64,000 nucleotides of DNA from Gloeopeniophorella convolvens. Its lineage: Eukaryota > Basidiomycota > Agaricomycetes > Russulales. Shown one piece after another: positions 35,359-47,047 of the stretch. The stretch is taken from positions 558,001-622,000 of the forward strand of contig WTXD01000003.1 of assembly GCA_022496205.1 (NCBI GenBank), read 5' to 3'. Within the stretch, counting starts at the first letter, position 1. The number at the start of each line of letters is the position of its first letter. The notes below the pieces were generated by a model. It was not told where the DNA came from, did no database searches, and saw nothing but the letters and a program-made list of their open reading frames with translations. A program made the position numbers and the translations under genes.

Positions 35359-35642
35359 GGGTATGGTAGAGTGTAGAAAGATGAATTGTTACATGATCAT
35401 GTTGCTAGCTTTACTCGGTGGGTACGGATGACTAACCTCTGAGCGAGATTGCATCAGGTCGACCAGTCACCGGCACCAGTCAGTGGTTCCACGTCTGCAG
35501 GGCACCGTTACGTAACCAACGATTTCCCTTTCGTGCACCCACCACCGTCGTCCGCCCTCCCTCTCGCACCCAGAGAGTCCCCCCCTCCTCCCAACTACAC
35601 ACTACCGCAGCGACAGCGCACAGCAGGAGCCACCCTACAACG
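35359..35642. promoter_or_regulatory. Divergent promoter, Pof7-like and DNAJB12-like genes
   Basis: 284-bp region between divergent start codons, pyrimidine-rich close to the DnaJ-side ATG. No specific site named. Confidence 0.5.
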
Positions 35643-37170
35643 ATGGAGAGCAACAAGGACGAGGCGCTGCGCTGCCTCGCCATCTCGCAGAGACACCGCG
35701 CGGCGGGGAACCTTCCCTCGGCGCGCAGGTTCGTGCAGAAGTCGCTCGCGCTCTTCGCGACGCCCGAGGCGACCAAGCTGCTCGAGCTGCTCGATGCCGA
35801 CGCTTCATCGACGTCGTCGTCCTCGGGAGCATCGACATCCGGCTCGGGCGCGAGCGACCCGAGCTCGTTTACGTCCGCGACGGAGACGCATCCGTCCGCG
35901 GCGGGCGCGAAGCACCGGCACGCGCCCTCGACGGCGGGCTCGGCGAGTAGGCAAGCGAGAAGCGGGAGTACACGGCGGAGAACAGCGCGGTGGTCAAGCG
36001 TGTGCGGGGGTGCAAGGTGACCGCGTACTACGAGATCCTCGCACTCAAGAAGGACTGCGACGAGGCAGAGGTGAAGAAGGCGTACCGCAAGGTGGGTGGC
36101 ACTACTGGCATCGGCGCTTCGGGGGCTGATGCCGTCTGCGGTGCTGGCGTAGCTGGCGCTGGCGTTGCACCCAGACAAGAATGGTGCGCCGGGTGCCGAC
36201 GAGGCATTCAAGAGTGCGTGTAGCGTTTGTGCATTCTTCGCGGATATATATCATGATTCACACACATCTGCAGTGGTTTCCAAGGCCTTCCAGGTTCTCT
36301 CGGGTGCGTATCTCAGCAGCCGATGTCTACATTCACACGTCTGATCGCTCGACAGACCCGCAAAAACGGGCCATCTATGACCGCAGTGGAGGTGACCCCG
36401 AGTCGCGGTTCGGTGGCAGGCCGCCCGCGGGGTCGACGACGAGATTCCAGACGAGCGGGTTTGGCGACGGTGGCTTTGATGGCGAGCTCAGCCCGGAGGA
36501 CCTGTTCAACATGTTCTTTGGTGGAGGCGGTGGCTTTGGCGGGGGAGGATCAAGTAAGTAGCCATCGACGCATCAGACGATCACGCATCTCTAACAATCT
36601 CACAGCAGTATTCTCCGCCAGCTTCGGGCCTGGCGGCTTCCGGACAACGCGCGTCCATACGCGCGGGCGGCAGCAGGAGCAGGCGCAGCAGCCAGCGACG
36701 CCGCGCTCCATGTTTGTGCAGCTCCTCCCCCTGCTCCTCCTCTTTGCTTCTCCTTCCTCTCCGCCCTGCCGAGCCTTTTCACGACGCCGCCGGTGCCGGA
36801 CCCGCGATTCTCGTTTACGCCGTCGCCGCGGTTCAACGTGGAGCGGATGACCGAGTCACTCGGCGTGCGGTACCACGTCAACGCGGCCGAGTTTTCAGGG
36901 CACCCAATATCGGCGGAGCTCGCGCGGTCGCAAAAGGAGGAAGGCAAGGCGACATCGGCTGCGCTGCGGCAGTTTGAGGAGAGCGTGAACCACGCGTTCA
37001 AGCAGGAGATGTGGTCCAAGTGCCAGCGCGGGATGGACTCGCAGCGGCGGCGGAAAGACCAGGCGATGGGGTTCTTTGGGCTTGGGGCGGACTGGGACCG
37101 GGTGCGGGCGATAGATCAGGAGAAGGTGGAGAGCTGCGAGACGCTGAGGCGGATGGGAGTGCTGCAATAG
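35643..37170 (+). CDS. DNAJB12/14-like ER-membrane J protein, frame broken twice
   Basis: The N-terminus (MESNKDEALRCLAISQRH) and a Ser-rich linker are followed by KREYTAENSAVVKRVRGC, the conserved approach to the J domain, then YYEILALKKDCDEAEVKKAYRK, LALALHPDKN with the HPD motif, and FQVLSDPQKRAIYDRSG. A Gly/Phe-rich region (FGGGGGFGGGG), a hydrophobic membrane segment near 36.72-36.78 kb and the DUF1977-like tail (TESLGVRYHV) follow. Such J proteins anchor Hsp70 at the ER for membrane-protein quality control. Two conserved joins, near 35945-35960 and 36746-36748, change frame by one base with no GT...AG that could form an intron. Each would be repaired by one extra base. Either this is a recent pseudogene or, more likely, the sequence lacks two bases. 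Confidence 0.75.
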
Positions 37171-37513
37171 GAAGGGTGCTGATTATGCTCGCTTTTGATT
37201 CGGCGCCGCGGTTGCATTCACGTTTGACGATACCTCACTATCTATTACTATGCACGTTCTAGCACGTCGTGCAACGGTGTGCGCAGCGTGCATCTCGCGT
37301 AAATGCAACGGGGGCAACGTTGCAACAGCACTGCAACGCGTCGCAGCCCGATCAAAGTCCTTCGGACTTGGAGGACCCGCACACGACCGACCTTTTGGTC
37401 TAGGTCGCGTCTCGCCCGGCCTGCAGACACAAACGGCTGGTGGGACATGCTCAAACATAAGGAATAGTTCTCCACCCCCCGCAGACAAAGTATGGTCTAT
37501 TGGAATGTGCGCC
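37171..37513. other. Convergent intergenic region
   Basis: 3' flanks of the J-protein gene (plus) and COX9 (minus). Nothing coding. Confidence 0.45.
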
Positions 37514-37810
37514 CTACGCCACCTGCTTTTGACGCTCCAGCTTGAGGTAGAACTCCTCCTGGCGTTGGACTATGAATGGGAGATCAGGAAAATCCGAGAA
37601 AAAAAAGCGAGATTGTGCAGAAAGGCGTCGACTGACCAGACTTCAGGTGGATGCCATACCTGTTGGGGTGTGAGTGATTGGTTGGACGGGGCAAAAGGTA
37701 GAGAGTACTGACCAGTAAGCGTAGGCGGATGAGACGCCGAGGCCCAGCGCGCAGGAGAGGTCGAGCCAGAGACGCTTCCTGAGTTTTCCAGTGATGGGAG
37801 CGATGGGCAT
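37514..37810 (-). CDS. COX9: Cytochrome c oxidase subunit Cox9 (VIIa)
   Basis: Three exons, 37713-37810, 37637-37659 (23 nt) and 37514-37569, give 58 residues, close to yeast Cox9 (59). The protein starts MPIAPITGKLRKR, matching the Cox9 start, then has one transmembrane helix (LSCALGLGVSSAYAYW) and a short charged tail ending EEFYLKLERQKQVA. Cox9 is a nuclear-encoded small subunit of complex IV in the inner mitochondrial membrane. It has no cleavable presequence, as in yeast. The small middle exon and the two frame phases make this gene easy to miss. Confidence 0.9.
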
Positions 37811-38144
37811 CGTGGTGTAGTTGAGAGTCTTGCAACGGAGGATGGTTGGGTAGGGTAGACGGAAGAGGTCGGAGGAGAACGGAGACGCCCGGTGGGGAGC
37901 GAGGCCAAACATGGCGACACACGGGAGGGCCGATTAGTAAGCAAGGGGGACGAGAGCGAGTCGGTCAGTCGCTCGACCAGCGCCACTCATTCGCACTTGC
38001 CTTGTCCTCGACGCCCTCGACCGCTCAACTACACCTCAAAACACTCTCCTCCCCACATCTCCTCGTCCCCTCCTCGCACCCAGCGAGCCCGATCTCGCAA
38101 TCACACCCACCCTGCAATCCGGCACACCACCCCCCGCTGACCTC
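37811..38144. promoter_or_regulatory. Divergent promoter, COX9 and PP2A B55
   Basis: 334-bp region between divergent start codons, with C-rich and CT-rich tracts on the plus strand before the B55 start. No specific site assigned. Confidence 0.5.
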
Positions 38145-39993
38145 ATGGATCCAGACGCGTCCGGCGGCTGGCGATTCGCACAGTGCTTCGGCGACAAGGG
38201 CGAAGTGGAGGACATCACTGAAGGCGAGCCATCCCCCCTTGACCCCGCTCCCGTCCCCGCGATGCGCGCCGCATCCCCCTCCGTGCCCCATCTCGGCACG
38301 TCCTCGCCGCACCGCTCACGTATCCCGCCCCCTCGTGGCTGACCTGTCTCTCCCATAGCCGATATCATCTCCACCGTAGAATTCGACTCTACGGGCAATA
38401 CCTAGCAACTGGCGACAAGGGCGGCCGTGTAGTCCTGTTCGAGCGCAATGACATGGTGCGCCTCGCCCGCACCGCCCCTTCGCCCGCATCACTGATCCCG
38501 GCACCCCTGCTGTGCGATTAGAAAAAGAGCTGCGAATATAAATTCTACACCGAGTTCCAGTCGCACGAGCCAGAGTTCGATTACCTAAAGTCACTCGAGA
38601 TCGAAGAGAAGATCAACAAGATTCGGTGGTGCAGGCGACAAAACTCGGCGCACTTCCTCCTGTCGACTAATGGTGCGTGAGCACGCCATCAGCGCCATTG
38701 TCGTGCCCTGATCTGCGAGTGAAATCCGCCCATTTTTATCTATCACACTGCGTGCGCGCTTGCAGACAAGACCATCAAGTTATGGAAGGTCTTTGAAAAG
38801 TCGCTCCGGGTGGTCTCCGAGTCCAACATGAGCGATGGCCAACGCGCACTTCCACCACCGGCCCTCAAGCAGCACTTGCGGCTGCCCCGCATGCAACATC
38901 AAGACAACATCATCGCCGCCGTTCCCCGCAAAGTCTACTCCAACGCGCACGCATATCACATCCACTCCATCGCTGTCAATTCCGACCAAGAGACGTACAT
39001 CTCCGCAGACGACTTGCGGGTCAATCTCTGGAACCTGAACATCAGCGACCAGAGCTTCAGTGCGCCACCTCGTGATTATATATCTTCCGGCCCTATATAA
39101 CCAATCTATTTTTACTCAGACATCGTGGACATCAAGCCGGCCAACATGGAGGAGCTCACTGAGGTCATCACTGCGGCCGAGTTCCATCCGACACAGTGCA
39201 ATGTCTTTATGTACTCGAGCTCAAAGAGCAATATCAAGCTCGCCGACATGCGGGATTCCGCGCTGTGTGACAAGCACGCGAAGCGTACGTCATCCCTCCC
39301 GCCCCCATCGGATCCGTCCGTCTGACCGTCTACAAGTGTTCGAGGAAGAGGAGGACCCCACAAACCGCTCTTTCTTCTCAGAAATCATCTCGTCCATCTC
39401 GGACGTCAAGTTTAGTCATGACGGGCGGTACATTCTCGCGCGTGACTACCTGTCGCTGAAGATCTGGGATGTTAACATGGAGTCCCGACCGGTCAAGACG
39501 ATCCAAATACACGACCACCTCCGCGGCAAGCTATGCGATCTTTACGAGAACGACTGCATATTTGACAAATTTGAGTGCACATGGAGTGGGGATGACAAGT
39601 ACGGCTCTCCTTGTCTCTGTCTCTTTTGCAAATTGATGTCTCTTAGGAACGTGCTCACCGGGTCTTATCACAATTACCTACGCATCTTTGACTCTGAGAC
39701 GCTCAACGATATTGTCCTTCAAGCGGACAAGTCGGCGTTCAAGGCGAAGAAGATGGGCGGCCCCCTACCCGGCAACAAGCAGCTCGGAGCCAAGAACGGC
39801 ATCAAGCCGGGTTTGAAGGACGCGATGCAGCTCGAGACGCTAGACTTTAACAAGAAGATCCTGCACACGAGCTGGCACCCGCGGGAGAACACCATTGCGG
39901 TGCGTGCCCTCGAGGACCACTTTGACAGCCAACTGATGGTCCCTGTCGCAGATCGCTGCGACGAACAATCTGTTCTTATACAGCGCCGCATGA
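38145..39993 (+). CDS. CDC55: PP2A regulatory subunit B55 (Cdc55-like), one apparent frame break
   Basis: Start [19 protein letters not shown], then WD40 propeller segments: [106 protein letters not shown] and [16 protein letters not shown]. The end is [13 protein letters not shown] at 39993. B55 selects substrates for protein phosphatase 2A in mitotic exit. Near 38393-38395 the frame changes by one base between DSTG and YLATGD; a fourth G in that run would restore TGQYLATGD. The first exon appears to end at GAAG followed by GCGAGC, so the intron may be GC-AG. Confidence 0.88.
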
Positions 39994-40897
39994 GCGTCCA
40001 CCCGGACGCCGAAGGCCCCTCCCGATTGTCCTCGCCACCCCACCCAACGTGCGTCCTCCTACTTACCAGCCGGCTGCGGAGATGCACCCATCTATCACAC
40101 TTCGGACACTAGCTCTGTATCACGTTCGCCCCCATCCATCCACCCCACCCCCGCCCCTCACCCTTCACTCACCATCATTTGCAATCACCCTTCCCCTCGT
40201 TTGTCGCACTCACTGCTTGCCCCCCTCCGCTTCCCGTTGTCGTCGGCTGTGCGCTATCGCCCGCTCCATCGCCTGCATCACCAAAGCTTGCCATCCGTGT
40301 TGTTGCTCCGCATAGCTCGATGACTGAGAAGAGGAGGGAGACAGCGTGGAAGAGAGGTAAGAGTAGAGGTATTGGTATAGGCGACCGCGGCATAGCGGCG
40401 CGGCCCTGAGAAGTAATTCAATAAACGGTCCTTTGTATCATATTATTTTACCCTGGGTCGTGCTGGTGCGATATACACCTGAAGCTCAAGAAACTGTCAT
40501 AACGGACATCTGATATTGGATGTAGTACGTGTATTACAGCTGTAGACTAGATGTCTGGCTTTATCAAAACGTCCACCCAACGAAGAAAGGAGGAGGACGA
40601 TCTGCAAAGACGAGTCGCTGTTGCCGAGCAGTTTAACTCCCAAGCAGTGGGTAGTTCCTGCAGAGAGAGTAGATAAATCACGGCGTGGTCAAACGTTTCG
40701 AGAGTGTAGATGAGGTGTAATTTTGTATCAACGAGCGATCAGTGTCGTTGTGAAAGGCAGAGTGCACAGAATTTATACCGGCAGTGTTTGTGCAGTGTTT
40801 GGCCGAGAGAGTGTGGGCGTCTTGTTTGGGCTGTCTGGGCGAGTCTGCGTTCACTCGCAACTCTTGCCATCCACCACCAGCGGCGCATAGTGCAAAC
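39994..40897. other. Intergenic region, B55 3' flank and Clr2 promoter
   Basis: CT-rich and AT-rich non-coding sequence. Short open frames on both strands without family resemblance. Confidence 0.45.
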
Positions 40898-43693
40898 ATG
40901 TCCGCGCGAGCAGTCGCAGGCGGGCATACCCTCCCCGCAAACCCACAATACCTCGACTTTGAGCGCACCGACGGCGACGCGGGCCTCCTGCCCACCAACA
41001 CCAAGGAGATCGTCGACAAGGACGGCCAGGTCAACTACATGAAGCCCCTCGCGCTCGAGGACAGCCCCAACATCCACTGGCGCCGCCAGATCGCCACCAA
41101 AGTCGCCGAGCGCATGGGAAAGCCCCGTGCGCCGCCCCGCCGCCTTCTCTGCCTCGTCCGCACGACTGATGCATTGCCCCGCAGCCGGCAAGAACTACGT
41201 CCTCCGCGCGTGGCCCGAGGGCTACCACATGTACTGCCACTACAAGGGCAAGCAGGCAGCCCCGCGGCAGGACCTCTACCTCATGGGTGCGCCCCTCCTC
41301 CCCCTCCGCGCCACGCCCACCCGACCGACCGTGCCCCCGCGCCCGCAGGCTCCGTCCACACGAAGCGCTTCCGCTCCGTGCCCGAGTTCGTCCCGCACGC
41401 GATATGGCTCCTGACCGACCCGACGCTCGACCGCGGCAACTGCGAGTGCAAGTACTGCGCCAAGGTCCCGCAGCGCGTCATCTCGGAGCACCTCGGCTTC
41501 CGCGCGCGCGGCGGCTCGCCCGCCGCGCACGCGCCGCGCATGCACCGCGTTGGCCGCGAGCGCGAGCGCCGCGCCGCGGGCCCGCGGCCCAGCGAGTACG
41601 CGACCGTGCGCCGCGCGCCGCGCCCGAAGCCCGAGACGGGCCCCGCGCAGGCGATGGCACAGGAGCGCTTTGCAGACCTGCAGGCGATGTACGCCGATGC
41701 GGACGCGGACGCGCAGCTGCGCCGCTGGTTCCGCGAGGGCGAGCTCGTGTGGTGCGCGCTCGACCCACCGATCCAGTGCGCCGCGGCGGGCATCACGTTC
41801 TGGCCGGGGCTCGTCGACGAGTGCACGTTCCGCGCCGAGACGCTTCCGCGCGTGGGCACGCCGTCGATACACTCGGCCGACGGTGACTATGAGATGGAGG
41901 ACGCGGCGGAGGGCGGCGCGGCGCCGGTGGCGGGCGCTGTGCCGTACCCCATCACGCCGCACCCGGGCGGCAACAGGCCGGAGGTCGACCGCCCGCTGCC
42001 GTGGACGGTGCGCCAGAAGGTCATGTACAAGATCAAGTTGCTCGGCGTCAGCCACGACTACATCGCGAGCGACACGCAGGTGCTACCGTACCAGGGCTAC
42101 AGTCCCTCGCGCGAGCTGCTGCAAGCCCTGCAAGCCGTCCCCATCGAGCGCATCACGTCCAACCCCGAAGAAATCGCCGCGTTCGACCCGTGCCCGCCCG
42201 ACGCGGACGCACTCAACGCCGACCCCGACTCTGCCGTGCGCCGCTTCGCAGCGGCGACCGCACCCTACTCGCTCGCAATCGAAATCGCGTCTGGCGTCGC
42301 GATGTGCTGGACGCCGACGGACGAGTGGGAATTCAAAATGATCGTGCCGACCTCGCCCGCACGCGCCGCGCAGGCACAAGCAGAGGCGCAGACATCCGCC
42401 TCGGCGCTCTTCGCCGCGGACGCCGCGCCGCAGGCGGTCGTCACGCAGGCGCGCTACCAGGGCCTCTGGCTCGGCGCGGAGCGCATATGGACGGACGACC
42501 TCGTACGGCTCAAGGCGGCGCGCGGGCAGATCGCGCCGCAGGGCTCGGCGCAGATCCTCGCGCCGTCCGGGCCGTCGCGCACGACGATTGCGGAGCAGGG
42601 GCTCGCGGACGCGGACGCGGAGACGCTCGCGGCGCACGGCGCGCGCGACCGCGGCGTGTTCATGCGCCTCGAGGCGTTGTTCGTCGTCGACGTCGCGGAC
42701 CCGGACGGCGCGGGCGTGCGCGCCGAGTGCCGCGCGAGCGGCATGCTGTACGAGCTCGCGGACGAGGACTGGGTCGAACCGCCGCGCGGGGAGGACAAGG
42801 CCGTGGACAAGGGCAAGGCGCGCGAGGTGGGCGCGCAGGCGCAGGACGCGTGGGCCGCGGCGGGGCTCGCGACGCCGCCGCGCCCGCGCGCGGCCACCGC
42901 CGCCGACGCGGACGCGCAGGAGCTGCACGTCGGCACGCCGTTCATGTCCGCGCCGTCGCCGCTCAAGCCGCCACCACTGCCGAACCCAGACCCGGCGGTG
43001 CCCGTGGGCGACACGGCCGCGGCGACGCTCGCGGCGACGGTGCCCGGGCCGACCTCGACGCCGGTGAAGGAGCGGGATCGGCGGCGGGCGGACGGGCAGC
43101 AGCTGTCGCAGCCGCAGGGCGCGCGCGGCGGGGCGCCGCTGCCGCCTGCGCCGCGCGGGTTCCGCTTCCGGCCGATCCTGCCGGAGGGGTTCGAGGTGGT
43201 GGTGTCGCTCGCGCTGGTGAGCGGGCGGTACTACCCGCGGCTGCTCGCGCACCCGCTGCTGCGGCCGATCGTGCGCGACATGCAGGGCCGCGCGAGCGAG
43301 GCGGCGGCGGCGCTCGACGGGCACCATCTGTTCGCGCTCGAGGGGATCCTGCCGGGGTTCTTCAACGCGAGCGAGGCGACGCGGTGGAGGCCTGGGCGCG
43401 CGGCGATGGTGCGGGACGCGGCGGCGGAGCGGGGCGCGGGGCTTGCAAGGGTGTGGGACGAGCGGAGGCGCGAGGCGCGGGCGGGGGCTGTGGGGGAGGG
43501 GGCGCGGGCGGGGACGGGGACGGAGACAGAGACGCCTGGGGGGAGCACTGTTGTGGACTCTGGCGGGGCGAGCCAGGACCGGGACGCAGAGACGGGGCGC
43601 GCGGTGCCTACGGCACCCGATGTCGACGCGGAGGTGCCAGTACCGGAGCCGGCGCCACAGGACGCAGACATGGCAGCTGCCACTAGTGCATAG
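40898..43693 (+). CDS. Clr2-like transcription-silencing protein
   Basis: Three exons (40898-41126, 41185-41286, 41349-43693) give 891 residues. The N-terminal part carries the Clr2 transcription-silencing signature: WPEGYHMYCHYKGKQ, RQDLYLMG, FRSVPEFVPHAIWL and CECKYC, in the order seen in fission yeast Clr2. A later segment (GELVWCALDPPIQ, GITFWPGLVDE) resembles the second conserved Clr2 domain. In fission yeast Clr2 is a subunit of SHREC, which couples histone deacetylation and nucleosome remodelling at heterochromatin. The C-terminal half is Ala/Pro/Gly-rich and extremely GC-rich, giving 500-codon open frames in the other frames and on the other strand that are not genes. The role in this fungus is inferred from the family. 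Confidence 0.8.
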   Translation: MSARAVAGGHTLPANPQYLDFERTDGDAGLLPTNTKEIVDKDGQVNYMKPLALEDSPNIHWRRQIATKVAERMGKPRAPPRRLLCLVRTTDALPRSRQELRPPRVARGLPHVLPLQGQAGSPAAGPLPHGCAPPPPPRHAHPTDRAPAPAGSVHTKRFRSVPEFVPHAIWLLTDPTLDRGNCECKYCAKVPQRVISEHLGFRARGGSPAAHAPRMHRVGRERERRAAGPRPSEYATVRRAPRPKPETGPAQAMAQERFADLQAMYADADADAQLRRWFREGELVWCALDPPIQCAAAGITFWPGLVDECTFRAETLPRVGTPSIHSADGDYEMEDAAEGGAAPVAGAVPYPITPHPGGNRPEVDRPLPWTVRQKVMYKIKLLGVSHDYIASDTQVLPYQGYSPSRELLQALQAVPIERITSNPEEIAAFDPCPPDADALNADPDSAVRRFAAATAPYSLAIEIASGVAMCWTPTDEWEFKMIVPTSPARAAQAQAEAQTSASALFAADAAPQAVVTQARYQGLWLGAERIWTDDLVRLKAARGQIAPQGSAQILAPSGPSRTTIAEQGLADADAETLAAHGARDRGVFMRLEALFVVDVADPDGAGVRAECRASGMLYELADEDWVEPPRGEDKAVDKGKAREVGAQAQDAWAAAGLATPPRPRAATAADADAQELHVGTPFMSAPSPLKPPPLPNPDPAVPVGDTAAATLAATVPGPTSTPVKERDRRRADGQQLSQPQGARGGAPLPPAPRGFRFRPILPEGFEVVVSLALVSGRYYPRLLAHPLLRPIVRDMQGRASEAAAALDGHHLFALEGILPGFFNASEATRWRPGRAAMVRDAAAERGAGLARVWDERRREARAGAVGEGARAGTGTETETPGGSTVVDSGGASQDRDAETGRAVPTAPDVDAEVPVPEPAPQDADMAAATSA

Positions 43694-44782
43694 ACTCGCG
43701 CACGGCGTCCCACTCATGGTCGCATACACTTAGCGCACACGACCGTTCCTCGCTCAATTCGTTGTTGCACTCGATGTTCTCTGTACATTGTATCTACTTG
43801 TTCTCTTTTGGTCAGGGTTACTTTTATTAATGTGTGCTGTGGCCCGGAACGTGGTTACATATCAAGCTTTGCGTAGTGCAGACGCGCGGTGCCAGCACGA
43901 GGATCGCATTCGCAGGCGCTCCGCCCGCTTTCCGAGGTTTGAATGGAAGGCGATGGCCGGGAATCGGCGTTCTAGTTGCCCGCTTGGGCCACTTTATCTC
44001 TGACACTGCGCAGGTCCACGCATGACGTGACGCCGGTACAATGTATTCTGGGCTATCTGGCACAGAACAAGGAGGAATGGCACGCCGTGGCGGCCGCACT
44101 AAAGCCCGTTGTTCGCCCGGCCCTGGGTACCGGAGGCACGCGATACGCTCAAACGGCCGTTCTTTCCTGCGTGTGCGGTCGACAAAGGCAGGCAGAGCGC
44201 AAATGGGGGCGATAAAAGCTTGATTGTGGCCGCGGAAGCGAAGAGCGGATCTACGCGGCGGGCGGCCTGTGCATGGGATCGGATTGGCGCGCTCACGAAG
44301 GCCGCCCGACCGGGCGCCGCGGCGCAATTGTTGGAATGTGACAGTCGCGCGCACATAGATGACAACTAGTCTCGGCTGGCGGAATACCGAAGCGAGGAGC
44401 GCCGTGCGGCTGGTCGCGTGCTTCTGCTGCGGTGCACGTCGATGGGGCGCGGGAGAGTTCCGCGGGAAGGCAGGGAAGAAGGGAGCTGCCTGCCAAAGGG
44501 GAGACGGGGCGGAGAGGTCACCGGGGAAAGGAGGGCGAGGAAGAGGCGTGTTTGGCAGGTGCACGCTTGGGTGCACAGCCCTTATGTCATCGCCGCCAGG
44601 GCGTGGGCCCAATGAGACGTGTTCGCGCCTGTTCGCGCCCTCGAACAAGATCAAATCGTGAACGGGGCTCGGCACGCCTTGCAAGCGTGGTCCATACACT
44701 TTGCACCTCATCGGAGAATGCATATAAGAACACCCGTGATTCGGACTTTGCAGCTAGGAAACAACAACCCACTTCAGTAACC
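43694..44782. other. Intergenic region, Clr2 3' flank and TRAPPC12 promoter
   Basis: About 1.1 kb. Overlapping short open frames on both strands (up to 298 codons on minus) lack family resemblance and codon consistency. A TATA-like CATATAAG at 44721-44728, 55-60 bases before the TRAPPC12 ATG, is a possible core promoter. Confidence 0.4.
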
Positions 44783-47047
44783 ATGTCCTCGTTAAGCGAC
44801 GCCTCGTCCGTCGAGCCCTCGGCGTCGCTGTCCGTGCCAAAGACCCCAGGGAGGGTGCGCAAAGTGTCGATGAAGCTAAAGAAGGGTTTGAAGGAGGTCA
44901 AGGAGAAGCTGTCCCCCCACCATCACCACCGTGACCGCGACCACACCCAGTCCCGCAAGCCCGGCCCGTACGAGACGCCACGGGGCCCGCTCGCGCCGGT
45001 GCTCGACCGCCTCGAGCGAACGCACTCTGTCCCCATCCACCTCCACATCTCCCACCGCGGCTCCTTTTCCTTCTCCCGCAAGGGCTCCTCCTCCACCTAC
45101 TCGTCCTCCGACGCTGTCATGGACGATGCCAACGTACTCGCAGACATCGACCAGCACATCAAAGCCCAGGCCCAGCCGCAGCCGCAGCCACAGCCACAGG
45201 CCCAGCCAGAGTCAGTGTTCGAGGCTGCCCCGCAGCCCCCCGCTGCTCCGGAAAGCCCTCGGCCGCCTAGCGAAGATGAGACTCCGAACCCGTTCCTGGT
45301 CGACGACCCGGAGGACCCGCTCTCGGATCCAGAGCCGCCGACCCCAGCGCTGGCCCCGCCGCCCGTCGTGTCCTCGTCAGACGTCACGCCGGCCGAGTCG
45401 GTCGCACTCTCACCCGCTGTCTCCGAGTCTCCTCTGCCGCCACCCCCAGCTCCTCCGCCCGCCGCTGAAAAACCCGTGCCGGTCCCGACACCGACCTCTG
45501 ATACCGAGTCTGAGCCGGATGTGCCCGCCGTCTACCTCCCGCAGCTCGTGCTGTCAACAATGTTCCTTCCGATCCCAAACGTACGCCTCAACTCTCATCT
45601 CACCTGGTGGCTCACCCGCCGCGCTTCCGTCTACTATTAACCTTATCGCTCCTTACTTTTTTATGTTGTATGTCTGTACGATAGACCGACCCGTTAACTA
45701 CTCTCCTGACCAAATATATATCCAATCCCGAGAGACGACCCCAGCGAGATGTCACGGGCGAATGGACGCGCAGCGACTTTCACACCCTCGTCGTAAGTAA
45801 ACCCGGCTTGTGATCCCGAACAATGCGATCGATCATCATGCCCCGTAGATGACGAACAGTTGGCGCGCCCTCGCCCGCATGGCACGCGACCGCATCGTGC
45901 AAGCAGACCCGGAAGACCTTCCGCTCGTCTTGAACGTACGCACGCGCCACTCCTGAAACCCGCTTGAAAGCGGACTCACCGGAACCCGCCCGCAGCTGTG
46001 GTCCCTCCGCCTCTCGTCCCTCGCGCGCCTCCGCCTGTTCAACCAGGTCTCCGCCGAAGCTACGAACCTCTTCGGCGCGCTCGCGTCCATCACCCCGCCT
46101 GCCGCCCGTACGCAGGTCCTCGAGAACGTGCTCCCCTTTGAGCTCGACGTCATCCACGCGCGCGTCAAGTACTGGGCCGGCGACGCCCTCGGGTACACCG
46201 ACGCCCTCGCGCGCTCCTCCGGCGCTGCCGCCGCCGCGCGCGCGGCGCCCGCACCGACGCGGACCGCCAGATGTGGACCGAGCGCGGCGCGCGCGTCGGG
46301 CTCATCGCCGCCTCGCAGTTCATCGAGGCCAAGGTGCGCGCACCCCTCCTCTCCCTCCCTCCCACAGGGCTTCGCTGACGGCACGCCCCCGGCGCAGGAC
46401 TACGCGGCGGCCGCGGCGCTGCTCGAGCCGCTCGCGGCGCAGGACGCGCCCGCGCCCGAGCTGCGCGCGGCGCTCGGGCGCGTGTACCTCCAGGCGGGGC
46501 AGCTCGCGCCCGCCGAGGCGCACTTTGCGGCCGTCGCGGCGGACGCGGGCGTCCCGGAGTCCACCAAGGCGCTCAACGCCGCGCTCGTCGCGTGCGCGCG
46601 GGGGGAGTGGGCGCGCGCGAGTGCGGTCCTGCGCGAGATCGTCGCGCAGGACGGCTCGGATCATGCGGTGCGTGCGCTGTGGTGCATGGTTGGCGGGGTG
46701 CGGGCGCGGGCTGACGCGGTGCGGTGTGTGTGTGTGTGTGCAGGCGGTCAATAATCTCGCGGTGGCGCTGCTTGCGGAGGGCAGGCTGAAGGAGGGCATC
46801 GAGGTGCTCGAGGCTGCGCTCGAGGCGTCGCCGGCGGCACTGGCGATGGCCGAGCCGTTCCTGTTCAATCTCTGTGAGGCGGTCTTCTTTTCTGTCCTGT
46901 CTGCCGCTCGTAGCTGACGCCGCGCAAGCCACGCTCTACGAGCTCCGCTCGTCCATCGCGGCCGACAAGAAGCGCGAGCTGCTCATCGAGGTGGCCAAGT
47001 GGAGCGGGGACGGGCTGCGCACGACGTGCCTCAAGATGCCCGGCTGA
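44783..47047 (+). CDS. TRAPPC12-like TPR protein, one apparent frame break
   Basis: A long disordered N-terminus (Ser-rich start, HHHHRDRDH, Gln-Pro repeats, Pro-rich to 45.5 kb) precedes the conserved part: FLPIPN, then TDPLTTLLTKYISNP, TNSWRALARMARDRIVQ, LWSLRLSSLARLRLFNQ, LPFELDVIHARVKYWAGD, RGARVGLIAASQFIEAK, several TPRs (DYAAAAALLEPLAAQD, AVNNLAVALLAEGRLKEG) and a C-terminal LYELRSSIAADKKRELL. This order matches TRAPPC12/TTC15, a subunit of TRAPP III in ER-Golgi traffic and autophagy. Near 46212-46216 the frame must shift by one base between YTDALAR and the downstream LLRRCRRR to WTERGARVG; there is no GT in between, so a missing C is the simplest reading. The 46725-46741 intron contains a GT microsatellite. 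Confidence 0.82.
46726..46740 (+). repeat. Short (GT)n microsatellite in a TRAPPC12 intron
   Basis: Seven or so GT units just before the CAG acceptor of the last-but-one intron. No functional role is claimed. Confidence 0.7.

Noticed and set aside
42001..43729. Long plus-frame (42001-43686) and minus-strand (42083-43729) open frames of over 500 codons
   Set aside because: They overlap the Clr2-like gene in GC-rich DNA where stops are rare, are Ala/Arg-rich, and have no family resemblance.
44920..44945. His-rich tract resembling an affinity tag
   Set aside because: It lies in a natural disordered stretch of TRAPPC12 (HHHHRDRDH) with no vector sequence around it.
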